Part shown: piece after piece, positions 18,615 to 25,991 of the stretch
Position numbering within the stretch: the stretch's first letter is position 1
How the letters are laid out: every line of letters starts with the position of its first letter
NCBI RefSeq assembly: GCF_029870285.1
Contig: NZ_JACSYA010000007.1
Location: forward strand, 62,001 to 126,000
Source: Delftia sp. PS-11
GTDB lineage: Bacteria; Pseudomonadota; Gammaproteobacteria; Burkholderiales; Burkholderiaceae_C
Reading direction: 5' to 3'
Length of the DNA: 64,000 nt
The notes under the pieces: model-generated
Databases searched by the model: none
The model's input: only the letters and a program-made list of their open reading frames with translations
What the model was told of the DNA's origin: nothing
Made by a program: the position numbers and the translations under genes

Positions 18615-19175
18615 TCAGTTGTTCAAACCCAGGCCCGCGCGGCGCGCGGCGTTTTCCTCGGCCGTGAAAAATACAGGCTCATGCCCACGACTTTTGAGCC
18701 AGTCTGCCAGCGCATAACCGGTGCCCGCCGGCCAGCATTTGAGTTCGTGCAGATCGTAGAGGCGGTAATCCAGCAGCTCCGGAGACAGCTTGATTTCGCC
18801 CCTGGCCACCACATGGTAGGCGATGATGACCTGATTCATGCGCAGGAACTCATAGGCCCCGACGATTTCGCAGGACACCACGTCCAGATTGGTTTCCTCC
18901 TTGACCTCCCGGGCAACTCCCTCCAGGGGGGATTCGCCCGCCTCCATGAAGCCGGTAATCAGGGCAAACATGGTCGGCGGCCAGGCGGCATTGCGCGCCA
19001 GCAGCACCTTGCCATCGATCTCGACAATCGCGGCCAGCACCGGAGTGGGATTGTTCCAGTGCGTCCAGCCGCATGCCGGGCAGCGCAGCCGCGAGACATC
19101 TCCGCCGTCCTCGGCCTTCACCTCCCACTGCAACGGCGTGGCGCAATGGGTGCAATAGCGGGTTTCATAGTGCAT
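18615..19175 (-). CDS. Nudix hydrolase with N-terminal zinc ribbon (NADH pyrophosphatase-like)
   Basis: A 186-residue protein. Two CxxC pairs at the N-terminus (CTHC near residue 8 and CPAC near residue 30) form a zinc ribbon. The complete Nudix box follows (GFMEAGESPLEGVAREVKEE), then a domain that ends at the C-terminus. The layout is that of NudC-like diphosphatases, possibly acting on NAD(H) or capped RNA, but the NudC SQPWPFPxS motif is absent, so the substrate is uncertain. The ATG at 19175 is chosen because the upstream in-frame extension has no conserved sequence. The gene ends 6 bases before the tusA-like gene. Confidence 0.88.
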   Translation of the reverse strand: MHYETRYCTHCATPLQWEVKAEDGGDVSRLRCPACGWTHWNNPTPVLAAIVEIDGKVLLARNAAWPPTMFALITGFMEAGESPLEGVAREVKEETNLDVVSCEIVGAYEFLRMNQVIIAYHVVARGEIKLSPELLDYRLYDLHELKCWPAGTGYALADWLKSRGHEPVFFTAEENAARRAGLGLNN

Positions 19176-19237
19176 GCCCGGTCTCCTGGCTCCGTGGGAA
19201 TGGCAAAGCGCCTGATGCTGCAGGCGCAGTGGCACAA

Positions 19238-20143
19238 TCAGGCGGGGAAAACGCCCGTGGACAGATAGCGGTCGCCGCGGTCGCAGACCACGAAAACGAC
19301 AGTGGCATTGTTTTCGCGCGCGGCGATCTGCTGGGCCACCCAGCAGGCACCAGCCGCTGAAATACCCGCAAAGATGCCTTCCTCGCGCGCCATGCGCCGG
19401 GCCATGTCTTCGGCATCATCCTGCCCCACCAGCACCAGATCATCGATCAGCGATGCGTCATAGACCTTGGGCATGTACTCCTCGGGCCACTTGCGGATGC
19501 CGGGAATGCGGGCCCCATCGGCAGGCTGGGCGCCGATGATGCGGATGGCAGGATTCTTTTCCTTGAGGAAGCGGGCCACGCCCGTGATCGTGCCCGTCGT
19601 GCCCATGGCACTGACGAAATGCGTGATTTCGCCCCCCGTCTGCTCCCACAGCTCCGGCCCGGTCGTTTCGTAATGGATGCGCGGATTGTCAGGATTGGAG
19701 AACTGGTCCAGCACCACGCCCTTGCCCTGGGCCACCATCTGATCGGCCAGATCGCGCGCGTACTCCATGCCGCCGCTCTTGGGAGTGAGGATCAGCTCGG
19801 CCCCATAGGCCTTCATGGTCTGGGCACGCTCGATGGACAGGTCCTCGGGCATGATCAGCACCATGCGGTACCCCTTGATCGTTGCCGCCATGGCCAGCGC
19901 AATGCCGGTGTTGCCCGAAGTCGCCTCGATCAGCGTATCGCCGGGCTTGATCTCGCCGCGCTCCTCGGCGCGCCGGATCATCGACAAGGCAGGACGGTCC
20001 TTGACCGAGCCAGCCGGGTTGTTTCCTTCGAGCTTGCCCAGCACCACGCTGCCACGTTCCTGGCGGGACTGCGCACCGATGCGCTGCAATGCCACCAGAG
20101 GCGTGCGGCCGATGGCGTCTTCGATGGTCGGATAGATTTTCAT
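19238..20143 (-). CDS. cysM: Cysteine synthase B (O-acetylserine sulfhydrylase, CysM type)
   Basis: A 301-residue PLP enzyme making cysteine from O-acetylserine and sulfide or thiosulfate. The PLP lysine is in NNPAGSVKDRPAL, the substrate loop is EATSGNTGIALA, and the phosphate loop is GTTGTITGVARFLK. Length and the ELWEQTGGEITHF segment fit the CysM rather than the CysK branch. The start at 20143 (MKIYPTIED) is the conserved one; a start at 20161 would add six residues. It is divergent from tRNA-Leu with about 40 bases between. Confidence 0.95.
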   Translation of the reverse strand: MKIYPTIEDAIGRTPLVALQRIGAQSRQERGSVVLGKLEGNNPAGSVKDRPALSMIRRAEERGEIKPGDTLIEATSGNTGIALAMAATIKGYRMVLIMPEDLSIERAQTMKAYGAELILTPKSGGMEYARDLADQMVAQGKGVVLDQFSNPDNPRIHYETTGPELWEQTGGEITHFVSAMGTTGTITGVARFLKEKNPAIRIIGAQPADGARIPGIRKWPEEYMPKVYDASLIDDLVLVGQDDAEDMARRMAREEGIFAGISAAGACWVAQQIAARENNATVVFVVCDRGDRYLSTGVFPA

Positions 20144-20183
20144 AGCCTCACACTGTGCCATAATTCATCCCTGCACTCAGCGA

Positions 20184-20268
20184 GCCCGGGTGGTGAAATT
20201 GGTAGACGCAGGGGACTCAAAATCCCCCGCCGCAAGGCGTGCCGGTTCGATTCCGGCCCCGGGCACCA
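20184..20268 (+). tRNA. tRNA-Leu (anticodon CAA)
   Basis: An 85-base class II tRNA with CCA encoded. The acceptor stem GCCCGGG pairs with CCCGGGC, the D-loop TGGTGAAATTGGTAGACGC is leucine-type, the anticodon stem GGGGA/TCCCC encloses loop CTCAAAA with anticodon CAA, a long variable arm follows (CGCCGCAAGGCGT), and the T-loop is GGTTCGATTCC. It decodes UUG. It is followed by two hairpin-terminator units. Confidence 0.97.
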
Positions 20269-20288
20269 CAGCTGAGCAGCCATGAACA

Positions 20289-20321
20289 GACAGCTGCATG
20301 CGCATCGTGGCAGCAGCTGTC
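20289..20321 (+). ncRNA. Candidate small RNA or structured trailer downstream of tRNA-Leu
   Basis: A perfect 9-bp stem GACAGCTGC / GCAGCTGTC with a 15-base loop starts 21 bases after the tRNA and is followed by a classic rho-independent terminator. A stem-loop plus terminator is the shape of a stand-alone small RNA or a tRNA 3' trailer with sponge-like roles. No known family is recognised. Confidence 0.35.
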
Positions 20322-20326
20322 GCGGA

Positions 20327-20352
20327 AAAGACCCGTCGAGGGTCTTTTTTTT
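20327..20352 (+). terminator. Rho-independent terminator 1 after tRNA-Leu
   Basis: AAAGACCC, a five-base GTCGA spacer and GGGTCTTT are followed by an unbroken T tract. It is the main transcription end of the tRNA. Confidence 0.9.
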
Positions 20353-20404
20353 ATCTGTCACGCCCCAGAGCTGAACAGACACATGACCTGCGCATTTGCG
20401 CAAC

Positions 20405-20429
20405 AAAAAAGACCCTGTCGGGTCTTTTT
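20405..20429. terminator. Rho-independent terminator 2 (near copy of terminator 1)
   Basis: AAAAAGACCC and GGGTCTTTTT stem almost identical to terminator 1, 78 bases downstream. The flanking GAACAGACA is also repeated, so the unit looks duplicated. It could also end transcripts of the H-NS-like gene coming from the right. Confidence 0.85.
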
Positions 20430-20544
20430 CATTTCCAGAACATGACCCGGGACTGCCTCAATGAGACGGCCTCATCGCCTGCCCCATACCCGCTGCGGAC
20501 ATGGATGGCAGGCCCCTGGCATTTTCCAAGGCAGGAGGCCCCGG

Positions 20545-20823
20545 TCAGATTTCGAAGGCAGCCCGATCCTTGCCCAGAATCCAGTTCGGCGGCTTGCCGC
20601 GGCCAGTCCATGTCGCGCCTGTTTCAGGATTGCGGTACTTGGGCTCGCCAGTCGAAAGCTTGCGCTTGACGGTGCCAAACACATCATCCTGGGTCAGGCC
20701 GTATTGCTGAACGAGGTCTCGCACCTGGGCAATGGCCCCGCCCTTTTCAGCCTTCAGTGCCTCGGCAATCTTCGCTTCGAGCTCTGCTTTCTGCTGCAGA
20801 AGCGTCTTGTAATCTACTGTCAT
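20545..20823 (-). CDS. H-NS-like nucleoid-associated protein
   Basis: A 92-residue H-NS-family protein. The N-terminal half is a coiled-coil oligomerisation region (LLQQKAELEAKIAEALKAEK). The C-terminal DNA-binding motif is YRNPETGATWTGRGKPPNWI, the AT-hook-like form typical of short Burkholderiales H-NS proteins. Such proteins silence AT-rich, often acquired, DNA. The start at 20823 is supported by GGAGAG (20830-20835); an in-frame ATG four codons earlier overlaps that site. A gene-poor, comparatively AT-rich kilobase lies upstream. Confidence 0.93.
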   Translation of the reverse strand: MTVDYKTLLQQKAELEAKIAEALKAEKGGAIAQVRDLVQQYGLTQDDVFGTVKRKLSTGEPKYRNPETGATWTGRGKPPNWILGKDRAAFEI

Positions 20824-21647
20824 TGTGCTCTCCAAGTTAGTGTGCTAGATGATGCCTATTTTATTGAAACCGAGCAACTGTCTCAGCGAAGACAGTACTG
20901 GTATTTGAACGCAAGGCACCGACGATGGTAAGCACACACTCAGAATAACCAATCAACAAAGCAATCGCTGCCTGCGCGGAAATTCCAATCACCCCCATCC
21001 AGGGTGCATGGCCGCAAGTGCGCCAATCGCGAGCGGTGCAAATTGGCAAAGCCCTCTGACATCACCCATTCCAGACTGATTCACATGGGAATCTGTATCC
21101 GCAATTGCCAACAGCAAGCCAGGGCCCGCCGGCCCTCGCAGCAGGACACAACCCCCTATGAAATGCGCTACAATGCTGCCCCTGGCCTGAGGAACAGCCG
21201 TACCGCGCCCCATGCGCCAGACACCGCAAAGCCGGAAAAGCTGCTGCTTTTTCGGCATTTCTTTTGCGTGCGCCGCGCCTGCGGCACTGCACCTGCCTGC
21301 CATGCAGGCGCCAGACCTGGCCCCATCCATGGCGCATTGCTGCAAGGCCTCCAGCCTGTCCTGTTCACGCCCGCCCCCTGCGGCGGGGTGATTGCTGCGC
21401 GCGCCAAGCATACAGGCGCACAAGCTGTGCACAACTTTGCCTGCAAAGCAGCAGAAACGCCTTCCCTCTTCGGAAAAACGGCCTGACTGCGCCATCAGCG
21501 CAGCCCTTGCTGCGCCACCGCGCAAAACCATCCGCAGCAAAAGCGCTGCCCTGGTTTTCCCTCTGTAGACAACACGCGACACCCACCTTGCCCAAGGCCA
21601 TGAATGCGTGTGCCGCAGGCGCTCCAGCCTGGTTTGCACCTCCCATG

Positions 21648-21675
21648 AAAAAAGCCACCTGCAGGCGGCTTTTTT
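21648..21675. terminator. Rho-independent terminator in the gene-poor stretch
   Basis: AAAAAAGCC pairs with GGCTTTTTT around an inner CC/GG extension, with T and A tracts on both sides, so it can work in either direction. No protein gene precedes it on either strand nearby, which implies an unannotated transcript. Confidence 0.75.
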
Positions 21676-21766
21676 CTCCACAGACGGACTGGATAACTCT
21701 GTGGATATTCTGTGTCAACCAAGTGAACGAAGCGTCCAAGTGCTTGCATTCACAGGGTACAAGCTA

Positions 21767-21789
21767 GGCTGCCTGCAAATCAGGCAGCC
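21767..21789. repeat. Perfect 9-bp hairpin downstream of the small winged-helix-like gene
   Basis: GGCTGCCTG / CAGGCAGCC with loop CAAAT lies 41 bases beyond the stop of the minus-strand gene at 21830. It may terminate that gene, although the following T-rich tail is missing. Confidence 0.5.
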
Positions 21790-21829
21790 CATAGAACAAG
21801 GGAAAACCCTTAACCATCCCGCCCGCACT

Positions 21830-22051
21830 TCAGGCTTCCACCCGCCGTATCTGGGCTCGCCCGGCCGCAGTGATCAGCCACCGGCGGCTGCCATCGACCT
21901 CCACCAGACCGCGCTCGCGCAAGCGGCGCGACAAATGCTCGCGCGCCGCGCTCTCCAGCGACACGGGCTCTCCCATTTCCAGCTTCTTGAGCACCGCCAG
22001 CTCATCCACGGTAGGCTCATACACAGGTGCGTGATACATGGTTTCAGCCAT
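21830..22051 (-). CDS. Small protein of unknown function with winged-helix-like C-terminus
   Basis: A 73-residue protein I do not recognise by name. Its sequence (PTVDELAVLKKLEMGEPVSL, then AAREHLSRRLRERGLVEVDG and RRWLITAAGRAQIRRVE) has the helix-helix-wing rhythm of a small winged helix-turn-helix, where LITAAGR is the usual end of such domains. The start at 22051 has AAAGGAG seven bases upstream; an upstream in-frame ATG at 22171 has no such support. It is divergent from the cidA-like gene. DNA binding is inference only. Confidence 0.7.
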   Translation of the reverse strand: MAETMYHAPVYEPTVDELAVLKKLEMGEPVSLESAAREHLSRRLRERGLVEVDGSRRWLITAAGRAQIRRVEA

Positions 22052-22192
22052 TGCAGCTCCTTTGCAGATCAAGGTCACATGCCCGTGCACTTTCCAGGCA
22101 TGCATACAACATAGCCATGCCCGTGGCGCAGCGCAATCAGGGGCTACACCTTTTTTTACGTTATGCGCCATGATGACGGTCGCAAAGGCCTG

Positions 22193-22205
22193 CCCCCCCC
22201 CCCCC
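22193..22205 (+). repeat. Tract of 13 consecutive C residues upstream of the cidA homologue
   Basis: An uninterrupted C13 run lies 45 bases before the CidA ATG (22250). An ATG at 22163 is in frame with CidA through the tract when the tract has 13 residues, so a change of one base would break that longer frame. Homopolymers of this length are prone to slippage. Confidence 0.9.
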
Positions 22206-22249
22206 TGCGCTGGCCTGCCCCTGCCCCTGCCCGAGGATCTTCTGCTTCC

Positions 22250-22627
22250 ATGCTCTACGCCATTGCCGCCCTGTTTGTCTTTCAGTTGCTGGGCGAACTC
22301 CTTGTCCAGCTTGCCGGCCTGCCGCTGCCTGGCGCACTTGCAGGCACACTGCTACTACTGGCGGCACTGCTGCTGCACGGCAAGCTGCCAGAAGCGCTGG
22401 AAAAAACGGCCAGCGTGCTGCTGCAGAACATGATGCTGCTGTTCATTCCCGTGATTGCCGGAGTGATGCTGGAGTTCGACCGACTCTCGCGTGAATGGCA
22501 GCCCTTCGTGATCGCATGCGTTGCGGGCGCAGCCATCACGTTTGTGGCAACCGCCCTCACCTTCCGCTGGTGCCTGGAGCGCCAGCGGGCCCGCGAAGAG
22601 GGCGCACCTGCAGGGAAAAAAGCATGA
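22250..22627 (+). CDS. CidA/LrgA family membrane protein
   Basis: A 125-residue holin-like protein with four membrane helices (about residues 3-22, 27-47, 58-78, 83-107). LLGELLVQLAGLPLPGALAG and LLQNMMLLFIPVIAGVM are typical of CidA/LrgA proteins, which with CidB/LrgB affect murein hydrolase export, by-product or pyruvate transport and cell death. AGGA lies upstream of the ATG at 22250. A longer frame from ATG 22163 would add 29 Pro/Arg-rich residues encoded partly by the C13 tract and is less likely. The stop overlaps the start of the lrgB homologue. Confidence 0.9.
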   Translation: MLYAIAALFVFQLLGELLVQLAGLPLPGALAGTLLLLAALLLHGKLPEALEKTASVLLQNMMLLFIPVIAGVMLEFDRLSREWQPFVIACVAGAAITFVATALTFRWCLERQRAREEGAPAGKKA

Positions 22628-23358
22628 GCGCGCTGCCCGGCATCTGGCACACGCTGTCCAGCAGCGCGGCGACCGCGCACCTTCCCTGGCTGACACTGAC
22701 CCTGGCAGCCTACCTGGCCGCCATGGCGCTGTACCGCCGCAGCGGCAACCATCCCTTGCTGATCCCCGTGTTCACAGCCGTGGCCGCCGTTGTCGGCGTG
22801 CTGCTGGCCACAGGCACTCCCTATGCCAGCTACCGCAGCGGTGTCTCGCTGCTGGGCATGCTGATCGGCCCGGCCACCGTGGCGCTGGCGATTCCCCTGT
22901 ACGCCCAGCGCGCGCGCATTCGCGCATTGTGGCTGCCCATCAGCGTTGCACTGGCTGTGGGCTGCGTGGTCGCGCTGCTGTCGGCCCTGGCGATTGGCTG
23001 GGCACTGGGCGGCTCGGCGCAAACCCTGGCCGCACTGGCGCCCAAGTCAGCCACCATTCCCATCGCACTGCCGATGGCAGAACGCTTCGGCGGCCCGGCA
23101 TCGCTGGCCGCCGTGGCGGTGGCCATCACAGGCATCTCGGGCACGATGATGGCCCCCTGGCTGATCCGGCTGGTGCGCAGCAAAGATCCTGCAGTGCAAG
23201 GCTTTGCACTGGGCCTCACGGCCCATGCCATCGGCACGGCACGGGCCCTGCAGATGGATCCGGCGATGGGCGCGTTCTCGGCCCTGGCCATGGGACTCAA
23301 CGGCGTCGCCACTGCGGTCGCCATGCCGCTGTGCATGGCGTTGCTGCCCTGGTTCTGA
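22624..23358 (+). CDS. CidB/LrgB family membrane protein
   Basis: A 244-residue multi-spanning inner-membrane protein, the partner of the CidA/LrgA protein encoded just upstream (ATGA overlap). The LrgB pattern is clear: NHPLLIPVFTAVAAVVGVLL, LLGMLIGPATVALAIPLY, LAPKSATIPIALPMAERFGG and GLTAHAIGTARALQMDPAMG. About seven to eight helices are predicted. The pair acts as a unit; whether it serves as LrgAB (pyruvate or glycolate uptake-like) or CidAB cannot be told from sequence. Confidence 0.92.
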   Translation: MSALPGIWHTLSSSAATAHLPWLTLTLAAYLAAMALYRRSGNHPLLIPVFTAVAAVVGVLLATGTPYASYRSGVSLLGMLIGPATVALAIPLYAQRARIRALWLPISVALAVGCVVALLSALAIGWALGGSAQTLAALAPKSATIPIALPMAERFGGPASLAAVAVAITGISGTMMAPWLIRLVRSKDPAVQGFALGLTAHAIGTARALQMDPAMGAFSALAMGLNGVATAVAMPLCMALLPWF

Positions 23359-23476
23359 GGTTCTTCCGGGTTTTCCCCATCTGCAGCCCACAAACCTGTG
23401 GACAAATGTGCACAGCCCCCAGGATAAGTCACTCAAGTGGTTGTCATCATTGAACAATCTTCTATCAGCTTAATTT

Positions 23477-24424
23477 TTAAGCAGGCCGATGTTCCCGGGC
23501 GCGCTGCTGCAGCCAGGAGGAGAACACGCGCAACGCCGGCGCGGGCTGGGCATCGGGCGCCAGCGCGGGGGTGACCAGATAGTAGGCCCGGTTGCCACGC
23601 AGCGGCTGGGGACAGGCGATGATGAGGTCGCCACGGGCCAGTTCCTGCTCGATCAGCATCGGGGGCATCAGGGCCACGCCCAGCCCCTGGCTGGCAGCCA
23701 CGGCCAGCATGGAAAACAGCTCCAGGCGCATGCCATCGAGCGCGCGTGGCGCGGCCACGCCCATGGTGTCGAACCACTGCTGCCAGCCATAGGGCCGCGT
23801 GCTTTGCTGCAGCAGCGGCATCTGCGCCACGATCTGGGGCCCCACAGGCAGCCAGGCCCGGCCGGGATCACGCGCCTGGGCGGTCGCCAGCAGCTGCGGG
23901 CTGCACACGGGCACCACTTCCTCGTCCATGAGCCACTGGGCCTGCACGCCAGGCCAGCGCGCCACCTGCTCGGGCGTGCCCGCATAGATCGCGGCATCGA
24001 AGACCGTGTCATCGAACAGGAATGGCCGGGTCTGCACGTCGATATGCACGGTGACCTCGGGGTGCTCGCGCGCCAGCTGGGGCAGCCGGGGCAACAGCCA
24101 GCGCGTGGCAAAGGTCGGCACGGCCGCGAGGTTGAGCGGCCCGCCTTCGCCCTGGTGGGCCATGATGTCCAGCGTTTCGCGCTCCAGGCCATGCAGCCAG
24201 CGCGAAATCTGCCGCGCGTACTGCGCGCCGGCCTCGGTCAGCAGCACGCCATGGCGTGTGCGCCGGAACAGCTGCACGCCCAGGAACTCCTCCAGCGCAA
24301 TGATCTGGCGTGACACCGCACTCTGCGTCAGGGACAGCTCCTGCGCGGCACGCGTATAGCTGACATGGCGGGCGGCAGACTCGAAGCAGGCCAGGGCCTG
24401 GGTGGATGGCAGGGCTCTACGCAT
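23477..24424 (-). CDS. LysR family regulator divergent from gcdH (GcvA-like, candidate glutarate regulator)
   Basis: A 315-residue LysR protein. The N-terminal winged helix is ALACFESAARHVSYTRAAQE followed by LSLTQSAVSRQIIALEEFLG, and the rest is a periplasmic-binding-like effector domain of the GcvA subgroup (TFATRWLLPRLPQLAREHPE). It is divergent from gcdH across 225 bases. In pseudomonads a LysR gene (gcdR) next to gcdH and a CoA-transferase gene controls glutarate use, so the same role is inferred here. The shared region carries an inverted repeat, GAAAAATGCA (24427-24436) and TGCATTTTTC (24496-24505). Confidence 0.9.
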   Translation of the reverse strand: MRRALPSTQALACFESAARHVSYTRAAQELSLTQSAVSRQIIALEEFLGVQLFRRTRHGVLLTEAGAQYARQISRWLHGLERETLDIMAHQGEGGPLNLAAVPTFATRWLLPRLPQLAREHPEVTVHIDVQTRPFLFDDTVFDAAIYAGTPEQVARWPGVQAQWLMDEEVVPVCSPQLLATAQARDPGRAWLPVGPQIVAQMPLLQQSTRPYGWQQWFDTMGVAAPRALDGMRLELFSMLAVAASQGLGVALMPPMLIEQELARGDLIIACPQPLRGNRAYYLVTPALAPDAQPAPALRVFSSWLQQRAREHRPA

Positions 24425-24426
24425 AT

Positions 24427-24505
24427 GAAAAATGCACTCAACGCATTCCGAAATTGCAGATCATAGGGAACAACCCTCAACAAAGTTCCCATACATGCAT
24501 TTTTC
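24427..24505. promoter_or_regulatory. Inverted repeat in the LysR/gcdH divergent promoter
   Basis: GAAAAATGCA at 24427-24436 is the exact inverse of TGCATTTTTC at 24496-24505, with 59 bases between. Paired half-sites in a divergent LysR control region are expected for autoregulation and activation. A further ATGCG...CGCAT-like symmetry extends the right copy. Confidence 0.45.
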
Positions 24506-24649
24506 GCATTCATGGATGAACAAACATCGTTTGCACATACCGTATGCCCGCTCCTAAGATTCGCAGCAACAACACTCCATGGCGCACCTGTGCACGGCAG
24601 CGCACATGGCAGCAGACCACCCTTGACCTCTTTTTTGGAGACACCACAC

Positions 24650-25846
24650 ATGGCACGCAACAGCTTCCAATGGGATGACCCTTTTCAACTCGACCAGCAA
24701 CTGAGCGACGACGAGCGCATGATCCGCGACGCGGCCCATGCCTATTGCCAGGAAAAGCTGGCGCCCCGCGTGCTGGAGATGTTCCGCCACGAAAAGACCG
24801 ATGTGAGCATCTTCCGCGAGATGGGTGAGCTGGGCCTGCTGGGCCCCACGATCCCCACGCAGTACGGCGGCGCGGGCCTGAACTATGTCAGCTATGGCCT
24901 GGTGGCGCGTGAAATCGAACGCGTGGACTCCGGCTACCGCTCGATGGCCAGCGTGCAAAGCTCGCTGGTGATGGTGCCGATCAACGAGTTCGGCTCCGAA
25001 GCGCAAAAGCAGAAATACCTGCCCAAGCTGGCCAGCGGTGAGTTCATCGGCTGCTTCGGCCTGACGGAGCCCGACTACGGCTCCGACCCCGGCAGCATGG
25101 CCAGCCGCGCCTATAAGGTCGATGGCGGCTACCGCCTCAAGGGCAACAAGATGTGGATCACCAACAGCCCTGTGGCCGACGTGTTCGTGGTCTGGGCCAA
25201 GGAAGTGACCGAAGACGGCCATGTAGGCGAAATCCGCGGCTTCATCCTCGAAAAGGGCATGAAGGGCCTGTCGGCTCCCGCCATCCACGGCAAGGTCGGC
25301 CTGCGCGCATCCATCACGGGCGAAATCGTGATGGACGATGTCTTCGTGCCCGAAGAGAACGCCTTCCCTGAAGTGCGCGGCCTCAAGGGTCCGTTCACCT
25401 GCCTGAACAGCGCGCGCTTCGGCATTGCCTGGGGCGTGATGGGAGCTGCCGAGTTCTGCTGGCATACGGCGCGCCAGTACACACTGGATCGCAAACAGTT
25501 CGGCCGCCCCCTGGCTGCCAACCAGCTGATCCAGAAGAAGCTGGCCGACATGCAGACCGAAATCACCCTGGGCCTGCAGGCAGCGCTGCGCGTGGGCCGC
25601 ATGAAGGACGAGTACCAGAACGTGGTGGAAATCACTTCGCTGATCAAGCGCAACAACTGCGGCAAGTCGCTGGATATTGCCCGCCTGGCACGCGACATGA
25701 TGGGCGGCAATGGCATCAGCGACGAGTTCGGCGTGGCCCGCCACCTGGTCAACCTCGAAGTGGTCAACACCTACGAAGGCACGCACGATGTGCATGCGCT
25801 GATCCTGGGCCGCGCCCAGACAGGCATTGCTGCTTTTGCCAACTGA
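24650..25846 (+). CDS. gcdH: Glutaryl-CoA dehydrogenase
   Basis: A 398-residue acyl-CoA dehydrogenase that oxidises and decarboxylates glutaryl-CoA to crotonyl-CoA at the end of lysine, tryptophan or glutarate breakdown, using FAD and passing electrons to ETF. Family features: [20 protein letters not shown] around the flavin and substrate, [17 protein letters not shown], the [20 protein letters not shown] stretch, and the catalytic glutamate E376 in [20 protein letters not shown], an ending specific to this subfamily. The ATG at 24650 follows TTTGGAG by about 10 bases. An upstream in-frame ATG at 24512 lies within the promoter region. Confidence 0.95.
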   Translation: MARNSFQWDDPFQLDQQLSDDERMIRDAAHAYCQEKLAPRVLEMFRHEKTDVSIFREMGELGLLGPTIPTQYGGAGLNYVSYGLVAREIERVDSGYRSMASVQSSLVMVPINEFGSEAQKQKYLPKLASGEFIGCFGLTEPDYGSDPGSMASRAYKVDGGYRLKGNKMWITNSPVADVFVVWAKEVTEDGHVGEIRGFILEKGMKGLSAPAIHGKVGLRASITGEIVMDDVFVPEENAFPEVRGLKGPFTCLNSARFGIAWGVMGAAEFCWHTARQYTLDRKQFGRPLAANQLIQKKLADMQTEITLGLQAALRVGRMKDEYQNVVEITSLIKRNNCGKSLDIARLARDMMGGNGISDEFGVARHLVNLEVVNTYEGTHDVHALILGRAQTGIAAFAN

Positions 25847-25860
25847 TCACCTGGTCCTCT

Positions 25861-25916
25861 GAGGCACTTCGCGCCTCCCCTGTGTGCTCCACCCCCTCCT
25901 GCCTTGCGGGAGGGGG
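25861..25916. repeat. Two hairpins between gcdH and the CoA-transferase gene
   Basis: GAGGC / GCCTC at 25861-25877 is followed by CCCCCTCC / GGAGGGGG at 25892-25916. They fill the 145-base gap inside what is probably one operon and could stabilise or partly terminate the gcdH message. No T tract follows. Confidence 0.5.
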
Positions 25917-25991
25917 CGCACGGGCGACCGGCGTCACCCTCGCGGCGGGGCGGCACGGCTGAGCCCCGCCAAACTCCTGCCCTCGTTTTCC

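Larger units (their letters stand above)
20836..21829. other. Gene-poor intergenic stretch of about 1 kb
   Basis: No convincing protein gene is seen on either strand. Open frames here (for example 20989-21681 on the minus strand) lack any family pattern and cross an obvious terminator. The stretch holds a terminator hairpin at 21648-21675, a perfect 9-bp hairpin GGCTGCCTG / CAGGCAGCC at 21767-21789, and a TACAAT -10-like site near 21170. It could host regulatory RNA or be decayed sequence. Confidence 0.6.

Noticed and set aside
20989..21681. A 230-codon minus-strand frame in the gene-poor kilobase
   Set aside because: It crosses the strong terminator at 21648-21675, has no ribosome-binding site and no recognisable pattern.
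21690..21720. TGTGGATAT-like DnaA-box matches
   Set aside because: Only one near match, no cluster, no dnaA or rpmH nearby; not a replication origin.
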